NCBI RefSeq assembly: GCF_014650435.1
Contig: NZ_BMUY01000016.1
Span: 113,615-177,614, forward strand
Direction of reading: 5' to 3'
Origin: Streptomyces tendae
Lineage (GTDB): Bacteria > Actinomycetota > Actinomycetes > Streptomycetales > Streptomycetaceae
DNA: 64,000 nt
Shown here: positions 26,785 to 35,695 of the stretch, piece after piece
Layout of the letters: the number at the start of each line of letters is the position of its first letter
Numbering within the stretch: the first letter of the stretch is position 1
Position numbers and translations under genes: made by a program
The notes under the pieces: model-generated
The model's database searches: none
What the model was told of the DNA's origin: nothing
Seen by the model: only the letters and a program-made list of their open reading frames with translations

Positions 26785-26976
26785 TCACCCGCCGTTGATG
26801 ATGCCGATCTTCTCCAGCACCTTTGTGCGGATGGCGGCGACGACGAGGCCGGCCACCACGATGAGGACCGCGGCCATCACCGCGAGTTCGCTGGTGGACT
26901 GCCCCCTGTCGTCCTTCATCCGCTCGGTCATGTGCGCCCAGCGGATCTGGAACCGGGCGACGGTCTTCAGCAGCAT
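26785..26976 (-). CDS. Flp-type pilin (major pilin candidate)
   Basis: 63 residues, ATG preceded by AAGGGAA. After a short basic leader the sequence DRGQSTSELAVMAAVLIVVA contains the Flp prepilin cleavage context (Gly followed by QSTSE) and a hydrophobic helix, ending in a short charged tail. Length and place between the TadC gene and the TadE-like genes fit the structural pilin of a type IVb (Flp/Tad) pilus. Confidence 0.8.
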   Translation of the reverse strand: MLLKTVARFQIRWAHMTERMKDDRGQSTSELAVMAAVLIVVAGLVVAAIRTKVLEKIGIINGG

Positions 26977-26992
26977 CGTGAATTTCCCTTGT

Positions 26993-27886
26993 TCAGCTTC
27001 CGAGAATGGTGATCGTCAGAGGGATCATGACGAATGTGATCATGAGGATGACTCCGAACGTGACTGGCAGGATCATGGCGGCGGAGGCCTCGTTGGCCTT
27101 GGCCTTCTGGTCGGACAGCAGCGCGATCCGCAGCTGCCGGGCCTGTGCCTGCAGGGTCGTGTAGACGGCTGCGCCGTCGCCGGCCAGGGCGAGGGTGTCG
27201 GCGGGCCGGGTGAGTTCGGGGATGTCGAGCTCCTCGCCGAGCTGCTTGAGGGCGTCCCACGGGGTGACACCGGCGAGGTCGGCCTGGTGGAACACCTGCC
27301 GCATGCGGTTGAAGATGAAATTTTCGCCGACCCGGGCGGTGTCGGTCAGGGCCTGCGCGGCGCCCGAGTTGGCGACCCGCGCCAGCGCGACGCGCTCGAG
27401 GTAGGAGGCTGCGGCGTGCCGGACGATCAGGCGGGCTTCGGCGGCCTCCTTGGTGACCTCCCGGCCGGGCCATAGCCAGAACAGCACCGCCAGGCCGAGG
27501 GACAGTCCGGCGGGGACGACGTAAGGGAAGGGGGCGCCGGCCAGCGCGAGCATGGCCTGAAGCAGCAGCGGGATGACCAGGCCGTAGAGCGCGAACAGAG
27601 CGCGTTTGCCGAGGTGCTCGGCGGGGCTGATGCGCAGCAGGTTCAGGTCGCGCAGCGGCAGGGCGATACGGTCGCCGAAGTCGGCGAGGAGCCGGTTGCC
27701 GACTCGTTCGGGCAGCGAGCCGGTGGGGACCAGAGCGTCGGTCGGCAGGGCGGTGGGCACCTTGCTGGCGTCCAGCCGGTCCAGGGCGCTGGTCAGGTCG
27801 GGCTTGGCGGGCCAGGCCGCGCGGACACCGAGGCCGACGAGGACACCGGCGGCCGCCGCGGGCGCAATGACGTTGAGGGCGATCAC
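26993..27886 (-). CDS. tadC: TadC-like type II secretion F-domain protein
   Basis: 297 residues from the GTG at 27886, overlapping the TadB stop (GTGA). Membrane segments are seen at the N-terminus, in the middle (FALYGLVIPLLLQAMLALAG and PAGLSLGLAVLFWLW) and at the C-terminus (VTFGVILMITFVMIPLTITI), with a cytoplasmic helical T2SSF domain between them. It forms the inner-membrane platform of the pilus machine together with TadB. Length is normal. Confidence 0.85.
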   Translation of the reverse strand: MIALNVIAPAAAAGVLVGLGVRAAWPAKPDLTSALDRLDASKVPTALPTDALVPTGSLPERVGNRLLADFGDRIALPLRDLNLLRISPAEHLGKRALFALYGLVIPLLLQAMLALAGAPFPYVVPAGLSLGLAVLFWLWPGREVTKEAAEARLIVRHAAASYLERVALARVANSGAAQALTDTARVGENFIFNRMRQVFHQADLAGVTPWDALKQLGEELDIPELTRPADTLALAGDGAAVYTTLQAQARQLRIALLSDQKAKANEASAAMILPVTFGVILMITFVMIPLTITILGS

Positions 27887-28875
27887 CGTGCGTCTTCCTT
27901 CGGGGCGGGGCTGGTGGCCGCTGCGGCCCAGGCCCGCGGGGCGGTATCGCCGGCGCTGAGGGCGTAGCCGAGGGCGATGTCCCGGGTGCGGTGCTTGTCG
28001 ACCTCGATCAGGCGCGGGTCGGGGCTGGTGCGGGCGATGCGGCGCAGCATCATCAGCGTCCAGGCGAATCCGCCGCCGAGGAGAGCGAGCACGACCTGCC
28101 CGGGCGGGGTCTGGTACCAGGCCGACCAGGCTTCGTTGAGCATGCATCCGAGTACGACGATGCAGATGACGATGGACACCAGGCGGGCGGATTTGCGGAC
28201 CTTGGCCCGGTCGGCCTCGATGTCGCGGGCGTCGGCTGCCTGCTGGTGGATCGTGACGGCCATGGCCTCGAGCGCGTCGGCGAGCCCCGGCCCCTTGTAG
28301 ACGGCGTGCGACTGGAAGAGCAGCACTACGTGGTCGAAGACGCCGTCGGCCATCTCGTCGGCGAACAGTTCGAAGGCGTCGTGGGCCTCCATGCCGGAGC
28401 GCAGCCGCTCCGACAGGGTCCGTACGCTCGCGGCGATCGGGCTGGGGGCGTTCTTGGCCGAGGCGCGGATGGTGGCTGGCAGGCCGATACCGGCGGTGTG
28501 TACGCCGGCGAGGTGGTTGAGCCACTGGGCGAGGGCTTCGAGGCGTTCGATGCGGGCCTGGGCGGAGGTGCCGGGGTTGAGGACGAACGGCAGGCCGAGT
28601 ACGGCGGCTCCGGCCAGCAGGCCGTGGATGGGCCAGCCCGTGTATGCCCACACGCCGAGGGTGACGACGCCGGCGATGGTGGCCAGGTAGCGCCAGCGGG
28701 CCTGCCACTTCTCCGGCAGCTCGGCCCGGGCGCGCTGGAGGCGGGCCGCGGTCTGGCGGCGTGGCTTGAGCGGGTCGAGCACTCGGCCGCGGGCTTCGCG
28801 GACCAGCGCGATGAGGGCGACGACCGCGATGACGGCGCACAGGGCCGCGACCAGAGCGAGTTCAGATGTGGTCAC
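27883..28875 (-). CDS. tadB: TadB-like type II secretion F-domain protein
   Basis: 330 residues. N-terminal helix (residues 5-25), a helical pair near 65-100, a cytoplasmic T2SSF domain (ALAQWLNHLAGVHTAGIGLP through LFQSHAVYKGPGLADALEAM) and a C-terminal membrane pair (VSIVICIVVLGCMLNEAWSA, VVLALLGGGFAWTL). Partner of TadC in the pilus platform. The start lies 43 bp after the TadA stop. Confidence 0.85.
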   Translation of the reverse strand: MTTSELALVAALCAVIAVVALIALVREARGRVLDPLKPRRQTAARLQRARAELPEKWQARWRYLATIAGVVTLGVWAYTGWPIHGLLAGAAVLGLPFVLNPGTSAQARIERLEALAQWLNHLAGVHTAGIGLPATIRASAKNAPSPIAASVRTLSERLRSGMEAHDAFELFADEMADGVFDHVVLLFQSHAVYKGPGLADALEAMAVTIHQQAADARDIEADRAKVRKSARLVSIVICIVVLGCMLNEAWSAWYQTPPGQVVLALLGGGFAWTLMMLRRIARTSPDPRLIEVDKHRTRDIALGYALSAGDTAPRAWAAAATSPAPKEDAR

Positions 28876-28918
28876 CGGACCTCCCGGGTGCGTGCCTCAG
28901 GAGTGCGGAGGGGCGGCG

Positions 28919-30532
28919 TCATGCGGCGGGGCCCTTTCGCTGCAGGGGTCCGCCCCACGCGCCCAGCGGATTGTCCGTGAGCCAGGCGCGGTGGAAGGAG
29001 GGGGCACCGTCAAGGTCGGGGAAGCGGGACTTGTTCTCCAGCTCGCCGATGAAGGAGGGCATGTTCTTGAACACCGCGCGCGGCTCCTGTGGGCCGGCGG
29101 GGGCGAAGATCTCCGTGACGCTGGGCCGGCCGCCTTCACCGACGACGTCGTGGACTTCGTAGACGTGGCTGACGTAGCGGTGCTTGCGGCCTCCGTACTT
29201 CACGTCGTCCCAGTCGTAGGCGAGGTAGACGACGACGTCGACGGAGGCGGCGATGAGGTGGTGGGCTGCCTCGGTGGCCATGCCGGCCTCCGTGCACAGC
29301 TGCACCAGGCGGCTGATGATGGCGTGCGGGCGCCGTACGTGCATGGTGCACATCGACCCGGAGCCGCCGGCGGACATGGCCTGCAGCATCGGCACGATCT
29401 CGATGGAGCGGACTTCGCCGACGACGACGCGGGTGGCGTTGTAGCGCAGGGCCGTTGCGAACATGTCGCTGATGGTGACCTCGCCGGCCTTCTTGTCGCC
29501 GAGGATCTCGCCGTTGCTCTGCCGTGCCTCGAACGCGTAGGTGATGGGGCCGGGCTTTCCGGAGGCGGCGGGTTCGTCCAGGTACAGCTCGCGGTCGGAC
29601 TCCAGGGTGACGAGGCGTTCGTCTGCGGGGATTTCCCGGCCGAGTGCCCGCAGCAGGGACGTCTTGCCGGCACCCATGTCGCCGACCACGAGCAGGTTCA
29701 TGCGGGCCTGGACGCAGGCCCGGAGGAAGTACTGCAGGATCGGGTTGACGGTCCCCCATGCGCGCAGTTCCTCAAGCCCGGTGTCGCGGAGGCGGTGTTT
29801 GCGGATGACGACCGACGGGCGGCTGGTGAGCATGGAGGCGGTCACGCGGGAGCCGTCCGGCATGCGGAAGCCCACCATGGGGGTGGACTGGGTCAGGCCG
29901 CGTTCACCGTGGCCGGACAGGCGGGCCATCCGGTTGACCCAGGAGATGAGTTCCTCGTGGGAGTCGGCGACCCGCTCGATGGTGCGGCGCGGCCGGTCCA
30001 GGTATTCAACGTGCGCGCGCAGGCCGTCGACCATGACGTCTTCGACGCTGTCCTCGTCGAGCAGGGACTGCAGGCGGCCGCCGCGGTACATGGAGTTGAA
30101 GACCGCGGTGCCGATGGCCTGTTCTTGGGTCTCGGTGAGCGGTACGTGGGCCTGGGCGTACTTGGCGGCCCAGTCAGCGACTGCGTTGGTGACCAGGGAG
30201 CGGGCGAGCGCTCGCCGGTCGGCTTCCTCCATGAGCCGCTGGGGGTCACGAGCGGCGAGCTGCTTGGAGACCTCGCCCTGGAGTGTCTCGATGACGTCCC
30301 AGTCCACGGGGAGCTCGCCGGGCAGCTCGGCCAGGCGGGGCACTGCGGCGGGGTCGGTCCGGGCCGGCGGGACGGCGGCTGCGGGGGCCGCTAGGGCCGG
30401 CGGCGCGGTGGGCGCCGGCGGTTCGGGCTGGCGGCGCTGGGTGAGGTGTCCGGTGAGGAGCCCGGCGATGTCCTCGCGGCCGAGGGGCGGCTGGTGGCCG
30501 TTGATACGGGGCTTGTGGTGGCTCTCAGCCAT
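28919..30532 (-). CDS. tadA: TadA/CpaF secretion ATPase
   Basis: 537 residues. The N-terminal 140 residues are variable and Pro/Ala-rich; then the CpaF N-domain and the RecA-like core with Walker A GDMGAGKTSLLRAL (about residues 280-293), an Asp box (TLESDRELYLDE), a Walker B-like region around ATRVVVGEVRSIEIVP and a His box (MCTMHVRRPHAIISRL). It powers pilus extension and retraction as a hexamer at the membrane base. The start overlaps the stop of the CpaE-like gene. Confidence 0.9.
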   Translation of the reverse strand: MAESHHKPRINGHQPPLGREDIAGLLTGHLTQRRQPEPPAPTAPPALAAPAAAVPPARTDPAAVPRLAELPGELPVDWDVIETLQGEVSKQLAARDPQRLMEEADRRALARSLVTNAVADWAAKYAQAHVPLTETQEQAIGTAVFNSMYRGGRLQSLLDEDSVEDVMVDGLRAHVEYLDRPRRTIERVADSHEELISWVNRMARLSGHGERGLTQSTPMVGFRMPDGSRVTASMLTSRPSVVIRKHRLRDTGLEELRAWGTVNPILQYFLRACVQARMNLLVVGDMGAGKTSLLRALGREIPADERLVTLESDRELYLDEPAASGKPGPITYAFEARQSNGEILGDKKAGEVTISDMFATALRYNATRVVVGEVRSIEIVPMLQAMSAGGSGSMCTMHVRRPHAIISRLVQLCTEAGMATEAAHHLIAASVDVVVYLAYDWDDVKYGGRKHRYVSHVYEVHDVVGEGGRPSVTEIFAPAGPQEPRAVFKNMPSFIGELENKSRFPDLDGAPSFHRAWLTDNPLGAWGGPLQRKGPAA

Positions 30533-31403
30533 GCTTCACTCCCCCTTCACTTCGTTGGTTCAGCCGCTGAAGGATTCCCGCCAGGTGGGGAGCAGCGGGC
30601 GGGGGCGCGTACTGCTGCTGGAGCTGGCGGCGGTTGGCTGCGGCCTCGATCTGCTCGGAGGCTGTACGGGCGTGTCGCAGCAGCGGGCTGCGGCCGTAGC
30701 CGCGGGGCGGGCGGCCGCCGGCGGTGAGGTAGTGGGCGACGTCTGGCGCGTACGGCAGGGCGGCGATTACGGGTGTGCCGAGGGAGGTGCTGACCTGGTG
30801 GGAGCGGAAGTCGCCTTCCTCGATGAGGAGGAGACCGAGCGCGTCCGCGCCGGAGCCGTTTTCGTGCAGGGCGGTGCGCAGTGAGGGGATGACGTGCCGG
30901 GCCAGGGCGAGTGACTGCTCGGTGCCGCGTACGACGAGCAGGACCAGGTCGGCCCGGTAGAGCAGCGGGGCCGGGGTGAGGGTCGGGTGGAGGTGTCCGG
31001 CTTCCAGGGCGAGTCGGCCGCCGTCGATGTAGATGTCGTGGCCGGCTTGCTGGGACATGACGTGCAGGACGTCGGCGAGCGTGGGCCAGGTGCGAACCAG
31101 GGCGGATGCCTGGGCCGGGTCGGTCAGGCCGGGCAGCAGTTTGCGGTGGCCGGCCTGGTCGAGGTGCCACAGGTGGGAGGCGAAGGCGTTGGCGAGGGCC
31201 TCGGGGCCGGTGCGTTCGGCGCGGGCCAGGTGATACAGGCCGACACCGGCGTTGACCTGGCCGCTGAGGAGGCCGGCGCGGATGATGCCACCGGCCGGGT
31301 CGCACTCGGCCAGGAGCGAGGAGTGCTTGGAGGACAGGGTGAGGGCGAGTGCGGTGGCGGTGACGCCGCAGGACTTCGCGGAGATGAGCGCGGTGACGGG
31401 CAT
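30525..31403 (-). CDS. CpaE/TadZ-like ParA-type protein
   Basis: 292 residues. It has a ParA/MinD-like fold: N-terminal strand ALISAKSCGVTATALALTLS in place of a full deviant Walker A (the Lys of KGG is not conserved, so ATP binding may be weak), then ALLAECDPAGGIIRAGLL, the switch region, and a C-terminal VTRPD-like strand. In Tad systems this protein localises the machine at the cell pole or hyphal tip. It overlaps TadA by 8 bp. Confidence 0.75.
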   Translation of the reverse strand: MPVTALISAKSCGVTATALALTLSSKHSSLLAECDPAGGIIRAGLLSGQVNAGVGLYHLARAERTGPEALANAFASHLWHLDQAGHRKLLPGLTDPAQASALVRTWPTLADVLHVMSQQAGHDIYIDGGRLALEAGHLHPTLTPAPLLYRADLVLLVVRGTEQSLALARHVIPSLRTALHENGSGADALGLLLIEEGDFRSHQVSTSLGTPVIAALPYAPDVAHYLTAGGRPPRGYGRSPLLRHARTASEQIEAAANRRQLQQQYAPPPAAPHLAGILQRLNQRSEGGVKHG

Positions 31404-31406
31404 GGG

Positions 31407-32090
31407 TCAGTTGCTCCGCGGTTCCCGGACGAGTGCCACGCGGTTGAGGGCGGCGCGGGTGGCAAGGATGGGGCCCTCGTCCGTGCCGACGGCGAGGTTG
31501 ACGACGACGGTGCCTGAGGCGTCGGGCCGGGAGACGGAGATGACGGTGGCGTCGATGCTCTCCGGGGCCGTCCCGCCGGTCTTGGGCAGGTCGTCACCCT
31601 CAGCGGGTGTGGTCACTGCCTTGACCTTGTCGCCGGGGGCCAGGGTGCCGGCCGGGGCCATGCCGCGCTTGATCTGCACGCCGACCTGCTCCTGGTCGTC
31701 TCCCAGGCCGCTGCCGGGGGCGAGGTGTGAGGCGAGCAGCAGCCCGCCCTTTCGCAGGTCGACAGCCGTTCGCTTGCCGACCACCGAGGACTTGTCGGTG
31801 GCGGGCAGTGGTGAGAGGGCGGCGTCGGCGGAGACGTCCGCGACGGTGACGTCGGCTGAGGTGAGGGCCTGACCGGCGGGTACGTCGCGGGCGAGGGCGA
31901 GGACCCTGGTGCGGTCGCTGGCGGAGTTGACGGCCCACGCCGCGGTCAGGGCGCAGATCACTGCGAGCACGATGCACAGGGCGACCACCGACCATCGGCG
32001 TTCTCGCTTGATGGGGGGCGCGGTCGTGATCGGCAGCTCAGGACGGTCCGGGCCGGTCGGGCGGGGCACAGCCTGCGCAGTGGCTTCCAT
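31407..32090 (-). CDS. CpaB/RcpC-like SAF-domain pilus protein
   Basis: 227 residues from the ATG at 32090; a longer frame from 32162 would run into the upstream gene. One N-terminal membrane helix (SVVALCIVLAVICALTAAWA, residues about 33-52) is followed by an SAF domain (LALARDVPAGQALTSADVTV) as in CpaB, Flp pilus assembly factors that sit outside the membrane. The ribosome site is weak, so the start is not certain. Confidence 0.75.
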   Translation of the reverse strand: MEATAQAVPRPTGPDRPELPITTAPPIKRERRWSVVALCIVLAVICALTAAWAVNSASDRTRVLALARDVPAGQALTSADVTVADVSADAALSPLPATDKSSVVGKRTAVDLRKGGLLLASHLAPGSGLGDDQEQVGVQIKRGMAPAGTLAPGDKVKAVTTPAEGDDLPKTGGTAPESIDATVISVSRPDASGTVVVNLAVGTDEGPILATRAALNRVALVREPRSN

Positions 32091-32136
32091 GTCGGACAGG
32101 AACCTTTCGGGGTGTCTCTCGGCGCGTGGCACGCGA

Positions 32137-33039
32137 TCAGTTGAGGACCTGCACCTCGGCAACGGTGATGTCCACCGCGCTGTTACGGATTTCGGTGAGC
32201 TGGCCGCCCTGTCCGCCCCCGCCGTTGACCGTCCAGTCGACGGCCCAGGTAGACGTTGCGGTGACGTGGTACTTCCCCATCGATGACGTCGACGACGGCG
32301 CGGTGTAGCGGTAGCCGCAGTCGGGGGAAGGCTGCTTGCCGTAGGCGGCCTTGTAGGGCGTGCCGGCGGTGGTGCAGGTGACGGTGTTCCCGTCGCCCAT
32401 CGTCCACACGATCTTCTTGACCTTGGCCGTGGCGGTCACGGTGAGTCCGCCCGCAGAGGCGCTGGCGGTGTTGGGGCCGTACGTCTCGGCGCCCTTCTCC
32501 GTCCACATGTACACCGGCATGCCGACGACGCCTTTACCGCCGGGCTTCGGAGTAATGCCGATGTCGGGCCCGAGGAGCGTCATCTTGTCCACGGCCTGCT
32601 GCGCAAGGACCGCGGGATCGACGGTTTCCTGCTCGGGCGGCGGCTCGGGCAGCCAGACCATCCGAACGATGGTGTTGCCGTCGAGGCCCTCCCAGCCGCA
32701 TCTCTGCTTGTACACCGCACCGTCACCGGGTTTGTGGCCTTCCCAGTCCAGGCTGTCGGCGGGTGGCTGCGGGTCCGCAAGTTCGTATTCGCACACCCGC
32801 TTGTCGGTGTTGTCGGCGCTGGCAGATGAACCATTCCCGCCTGATTTGCCTGCGCCGTCACCGCCGCCGGCTTGACCGCCGGCATTGCCAGGGACCCCGA
32901 CCTCGACCTGACAGGTGAACAGCAGGCAGTCGGTGCTGCCGCCGCCCCGGGGATCCTCATCCGCGTGCGCACTGAAAGGGACGGTGAGCGCGACAAGGAC
33001 AGCCGTTGCCGCACTTGCGATGCCGTGGCACTTCAGCAT
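32137..33039 (-). CDS. Secreted protein of the Tad operon
   Basis: 300 residues, ATG at 33039 overlapping the lipoprotein stop and preceded by GGAAGG. A signal peptide is clear (AATAVLVALTVPFSAHADED, cleavage near AHA). The mature protein has a Gly/Ser-rich linker, Cys pairs (CLLFTCQ; CEYEL with a later Cys) and a beta-sandwich-like C-terminus (VKKIVWTMGDGNTVTCTTAG), similar to PKD-like surface domains. It is likely a surface-exposed component or adhesin acting with the pilus. Confidence 0.7.
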   Translation of the reverse strand: MLKCHGIASAATAVLVALTVPFSAHADEDPRGGGSTDCLLFTCQVEVGVPGNAGGQAGGGDGAGKSGGNGSSASADNTDKRVCEYELADPQPPADSLDWEGHKPGDGAVYKQRCGWEGLDGNTIVRMVWLPEPPPEQETVDPAVLAQQAVDKMTLLGPDIGITPKPGGKGVVGMPVYMWTEKGAETYGPNTASASAGGLTVTATAKVKKIVWTMGDGNTVTCTTAGTPYKAAYGKQPSPDCGYRYTAPSSTSSMGKYHVTATSTWAVDWTVNGGGGQGGQLTEIRNSAVDITVAEVQVLN

Positions 33040-33635
33040 GCCTTCCCCTGAGGCTCGTCACGGGTGACACGCCACCCCTCCGGATACTTTTCGACCGTGC
33101 TGACGAGCAGGTACTTCAACAGCCGGTTATCGGGGAGATCCGCCGGCTTCTTGGTCTTCGCGTCGACCGTCTCCCACTTCGAGATGTCCAGACAGTTCGA
33201 GAGGGTGACGTTCGGAATCTTGCCCGTCACGTCGGTCTTCGTCACGGTCGAGTCGGTGACCGTGACGCCACCGACGAGGATGTTGCCGCCCTTGTAGGCC
33301 CGCCCGGCATCTGCCTCAGCGTTCTCCAGGGCCGCGGATGCGGCGTACCGGTCGAGATGCGCACTCTTGCCGGCCGGGTCCGCGTAGAGCTTCTCCATCT
33401 CCTTCCAGTACGCCCCGTACGCTGCGATCGCTTCCTTCTTCGCTGTCTCTTTCGGATCGGCACTGGCCGTCGGTGTCGGCGAGACGGCTGCCGGAGACGT
33501 GTCGGGCTTCTCGTTCGTGTCGTCGGACGAGCTGCACGCGGCAAGGACGAACGCCGCGCTCAGGCCAAGGGAAACGGCGGCGCAATTTCGGAAGCGAACA
33601 ACAGAGTGAGCAAACTCGTGCGCGCGGCGGTTCAC
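33033..33635 (-). CDS. Lipoprotein, first gene of the Tad operon
   Basis: 200 residues from the GTG at 33635, chosen for the GGGGAGGC just upstream rather than a longer frame to 33692. A lipoprotein signal ends in LSAAFVLAACSSS, with the lipobox LAAC. The mature domain (EAIAAYGAYWKEMEKLYADP) resembles small NTF2-like lipoproteins of Streptomyces. It leads the pilus operon, so its promoter is in the following AT-richer gap. Confidence 0.75.
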   Translation of the reverse strand: MNRRAHEFAHSVVRFRNCAAVSLGLSAAFVLAACSSSDDTNEKPDTSPAAVSPTPTASADPKETAKKEAIAAYGAYWKEMEKLYADPAGKSAHLDRYAASAALENAEADAGRAYKGGNILVGGVTVTDSTVTKTDVTGKIPNVTLSNCLDISKWETVDAKTKKPADLPDNRLLKYLLVSTVEKYPEGWRVTRDEPQGKAC

Positions 33636-33990
33636 GATGCCTCCCCGAACAGCCATCCATGGACGGACTGCCGGCGCGGGGCGCCCGCCCACAGATGGCC
33701 AGATGAAACCTGGTCCAACTGCGCTGATGCGCTGTGTGTAGTCGTCAGGCTACGCATATGACAGCCAATATCCCAACGGCAAAGCGAAGTTCCCGTTCAC
33801 AACTCGGGACGTACCCGGTCACAAGCGAACTGAAAGTCGATTAATTGCTCTATGCGTAAGTGATGAGTCGACCTGCGGGTCAGCTGATCTCTGAAAGAGT
33901 CCCCGCTGAGAGGCTTCAACTATGCCGTGAACCGGAGTTGGTGGCCTCGGCACCCTCAGGATCCGGGGCAAAGTAGGGGCAACTACTTAG
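33636..33990 (-). promoter_or_regulatory. Promoter region of the Tad operon
   Basis: About 350 bp without a gene, distinctly richer in A/T than the flanks. It contains a TACGCATATGA element at about 33751 and a CTATGCGTAA element at about 33850, which resemble each other in inverted orientation and partly resemble the GACTATGCAT sites near 17.5 kb. The transcription start cannot be fixed by eye. The right end runs into the first insertion sequence. Confidence 0.4.
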
Positions 33991-34895
33991 AGCTCTGAAC
34001 ACGATCTTGTTGAGCGGTCCTGGTAGGCCGTGACCGGTGTGACAATTTGGCCGTTCGTGATGGTGTGAGTATCCGGCCGTGGATCGTGGACGATGACCTG
34101 TGGGCGCTGATCGAGCCGCTTCTGCCGCCTTGGCCCGAGAAGGCTCCCGGCCCGCGGCCGGTGCCGGACCGGCTGTGCCTGCAGGGCATCCTCTACGTGC
34201 TGCACAACGACATCGCCTGGCAACTGCTGCCCCTTGAGCTGGGGTTCGGCTCGGGGCAGACCTGCTGGCGGCGCATCGAGCGATGGCAGCAGGCCGGAGT
34301 CTTCGACCAACTGCACCGCCTTCTGCTCGCCAGGCTGCACACGGCCGGCGAGCTGGACTGGTCCAGGACCTGCGTGGACGGTTCCCACGTCCGCGCCAAA
34401 AAGGGGGAGCCAACACCGGTCCGTCGCCGGTCGACCGGCGGAAGACGGGCAGCAAACACCACCTGATCTGCGACGGACGCGGCACCCCGCTCAAGGTCAT
34501 CACCACCGCAGCCAACGTCAACGACGTCACCCAGACCCTCGCCCTGGTCGACGGCATCCCGCCCGTCGCCGGCCGCCCGGGCCGACCCCGCCGCCGCCCC
34601 GACGCCCTCCTCGGAGACAAGGGCTACGACTCCAACCCCAACCGCCGCGAACTGCGGAAACGTCGGATTCTGCCGGTCATCTCCCGCAAGGGCTCCCCGA
34701 ACATCAAGGGCCTCGGCCAGCTCCGCTACGTCGTCGAGCAGACCTTCGCCCTCCTCCACCAGTTCAAGCGCCTCGCCGTCCGCTGGGAGCGCCGCACTGA
34801 ACTCCACGATGCCTTCGTATCCCTCGCCTGCAGCCTCATCTGCTGGAGACGCCTGAAGACGGCCAACTCATGATGTGGGCGGCCACTTCAGAGTC
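33991..34895 (+). mobile_element. IS5-family (IS427-like) insertion sequence
   Basis: The element holds one two-frame transposase and is bounded by short inverted CTCTGAA motifs (33993-33999 and complement at 34887-34893), giving about 905 bp, the usual size for the group. The exact ends are not certain because the terminal similarity is short. Confidence 0.6.
34065..34873 (+). CDS. IS5-family transposase, two frames joined by -1 shift
   Basis: The first frame (GTG at 34065, MSIRPWIVDDDLWALIEPLL onwards) ends at 34466; the second runs in the -1 frame to 34873 and carries the DDE-type core (KTGSKHHLICDGRGTPLKVI, a later LLGDKGYDS and the C-terminal YVVEQTFALLHQFKRLAVRW). The frames overlap, and in the overlap at about 34398-34405 the run AAAAAGGGGG includes A-AAG-GGG, a slippery heptamer for -1 frameshifting, which IS427-group elements use to make the full transposase. 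So the gene may be active rather than broken. Without the shift only a DNA-binding half is made. Confidence 0.75.
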
Positions 34896-35040
34896 CCCAC
34901 GTATGGCCAGCTGACGTGTCACATTCCGTGACAATTTCTTGATCAAGCTGTGGTCTCTGTGCCTGGTGGCAGAACGTATCGTTTCGGCCCCGCCACTGCC
35001 CGAACCACGACGGCAGTGCATTGTCTCTGGAGTTACCGCT

Positions 35041-35520
35041 GTGAGTTCTGCCGTGCCCGTCGACGGGCGCTCTGACTTCGACTTCATCTTCGGCAGCTGG
35101 AAGGTGCGCAACCGCAAGCTCGCCGACGTCACCGATCCGGCGTGCGAGGAGTGGATCGAGTTCGATGCGACGGCCTCCGCAGAGCCGATCCTCGGTGGCT
35201 TGGGGCACGTCGACCGGATCTGGACTGATGCCTTCGAAGGATTCACGCTGCGGCAGTTCGATCCGGTGGCCAAGGTGTGGCGGATCTGGTGGGCCTCCAG
35301 TGGCCGGCCCGGCCACCTGGACCCGTACGTCGAGGGCTCCTTCACCGACGGTGTCGGTCAGTTCTTCTGCGATGACGTCCTGGGCGGGCACGAGGTCAAG
35401 GTCCGATTTCAGTGGACCACCCACGATGCGGACGGCCCGCGCTGGGAGCAAGCGTTCTCCTACGACGGCGGAGCCACCTGGCGAACCAACTGGATCATGG
35501 ATCTCACCCGTACCGCATAG
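35041..35520 (+). CDS. Calycin-like (DUF1579-type) protein
   Basis: 159 residues from the GTG at 35041 with CTGGAG nine bases upstream. The sequence DFDFIFGSWKVRNRKLADVT, then VWRIWWASSGRPG and a C-terminal WTTHDADGPRWEQAFSYDGG with WRTNW, resembles small beta-barrel proteins annotated as DUF1579 or heme-binding-like. No signal peptide. It is a cargo gene between insertion sequences and points toward the PIN gene; function unknown. Confidence 0.55.
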   Translation: MSSAVPVDGRSDFDFIFGSWKVRNRKLADVTDPACEEWIEFDATASAEPILGGLGHVDRIWTDAFEGFTLRQFDPVAKVWRIWWASSGRPGHLDPYVEGSFTDGVGQFFCDDVLGGHEVKVRFQWTTHDADGPRWEQAFSYDGGATWRTNWIMDLTRTA

Positions 35521-35546
35521 ACAACCCCCGCACGCTGCGTGATCGT

Positions 35547-35579
35547 CGGCGGGCAGATAGCTCCCCTATCTGGCCGCCG
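35547..35579. terminator. Bidirectional terminator between convergent genes
   Basis: A 7-bp perfect stem (35554-35560 with 35566-35572, 5-nt loop) is extended outside one G-G mismatch by a further 6-bp stem (35547-35552 with 35574-35579). It lies between the calycin-like gene and the convergent PIN gene. Confidence 0.65.
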
Positions 35580-35695
35580 GTGGGGAATTCCGACTGGCCG
35601 CTGTCACTCATGATCGTGTTACGAGCTCTTATGTGTTGATCGGTGGCCAATCTCGCCGTCCGACCGGGGGCTCCAGTCCCGATGCCCTCCCTGGG

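Noticed and set aside
30525..31403. Plasmid partition ParA
   Set aside because: It is embedded in the Tad operon, lacks a clear KGG Walker A and has no ParB neighbour; CpaE/TadZ is the better reading.
35041..35520. Calycin-like gene as partner or antitoxin of the PIN nuclease
   Set aside because: The two genes converge with a terminator between them and are not cotranscribed, unlike toxin-antitoxin pairs.
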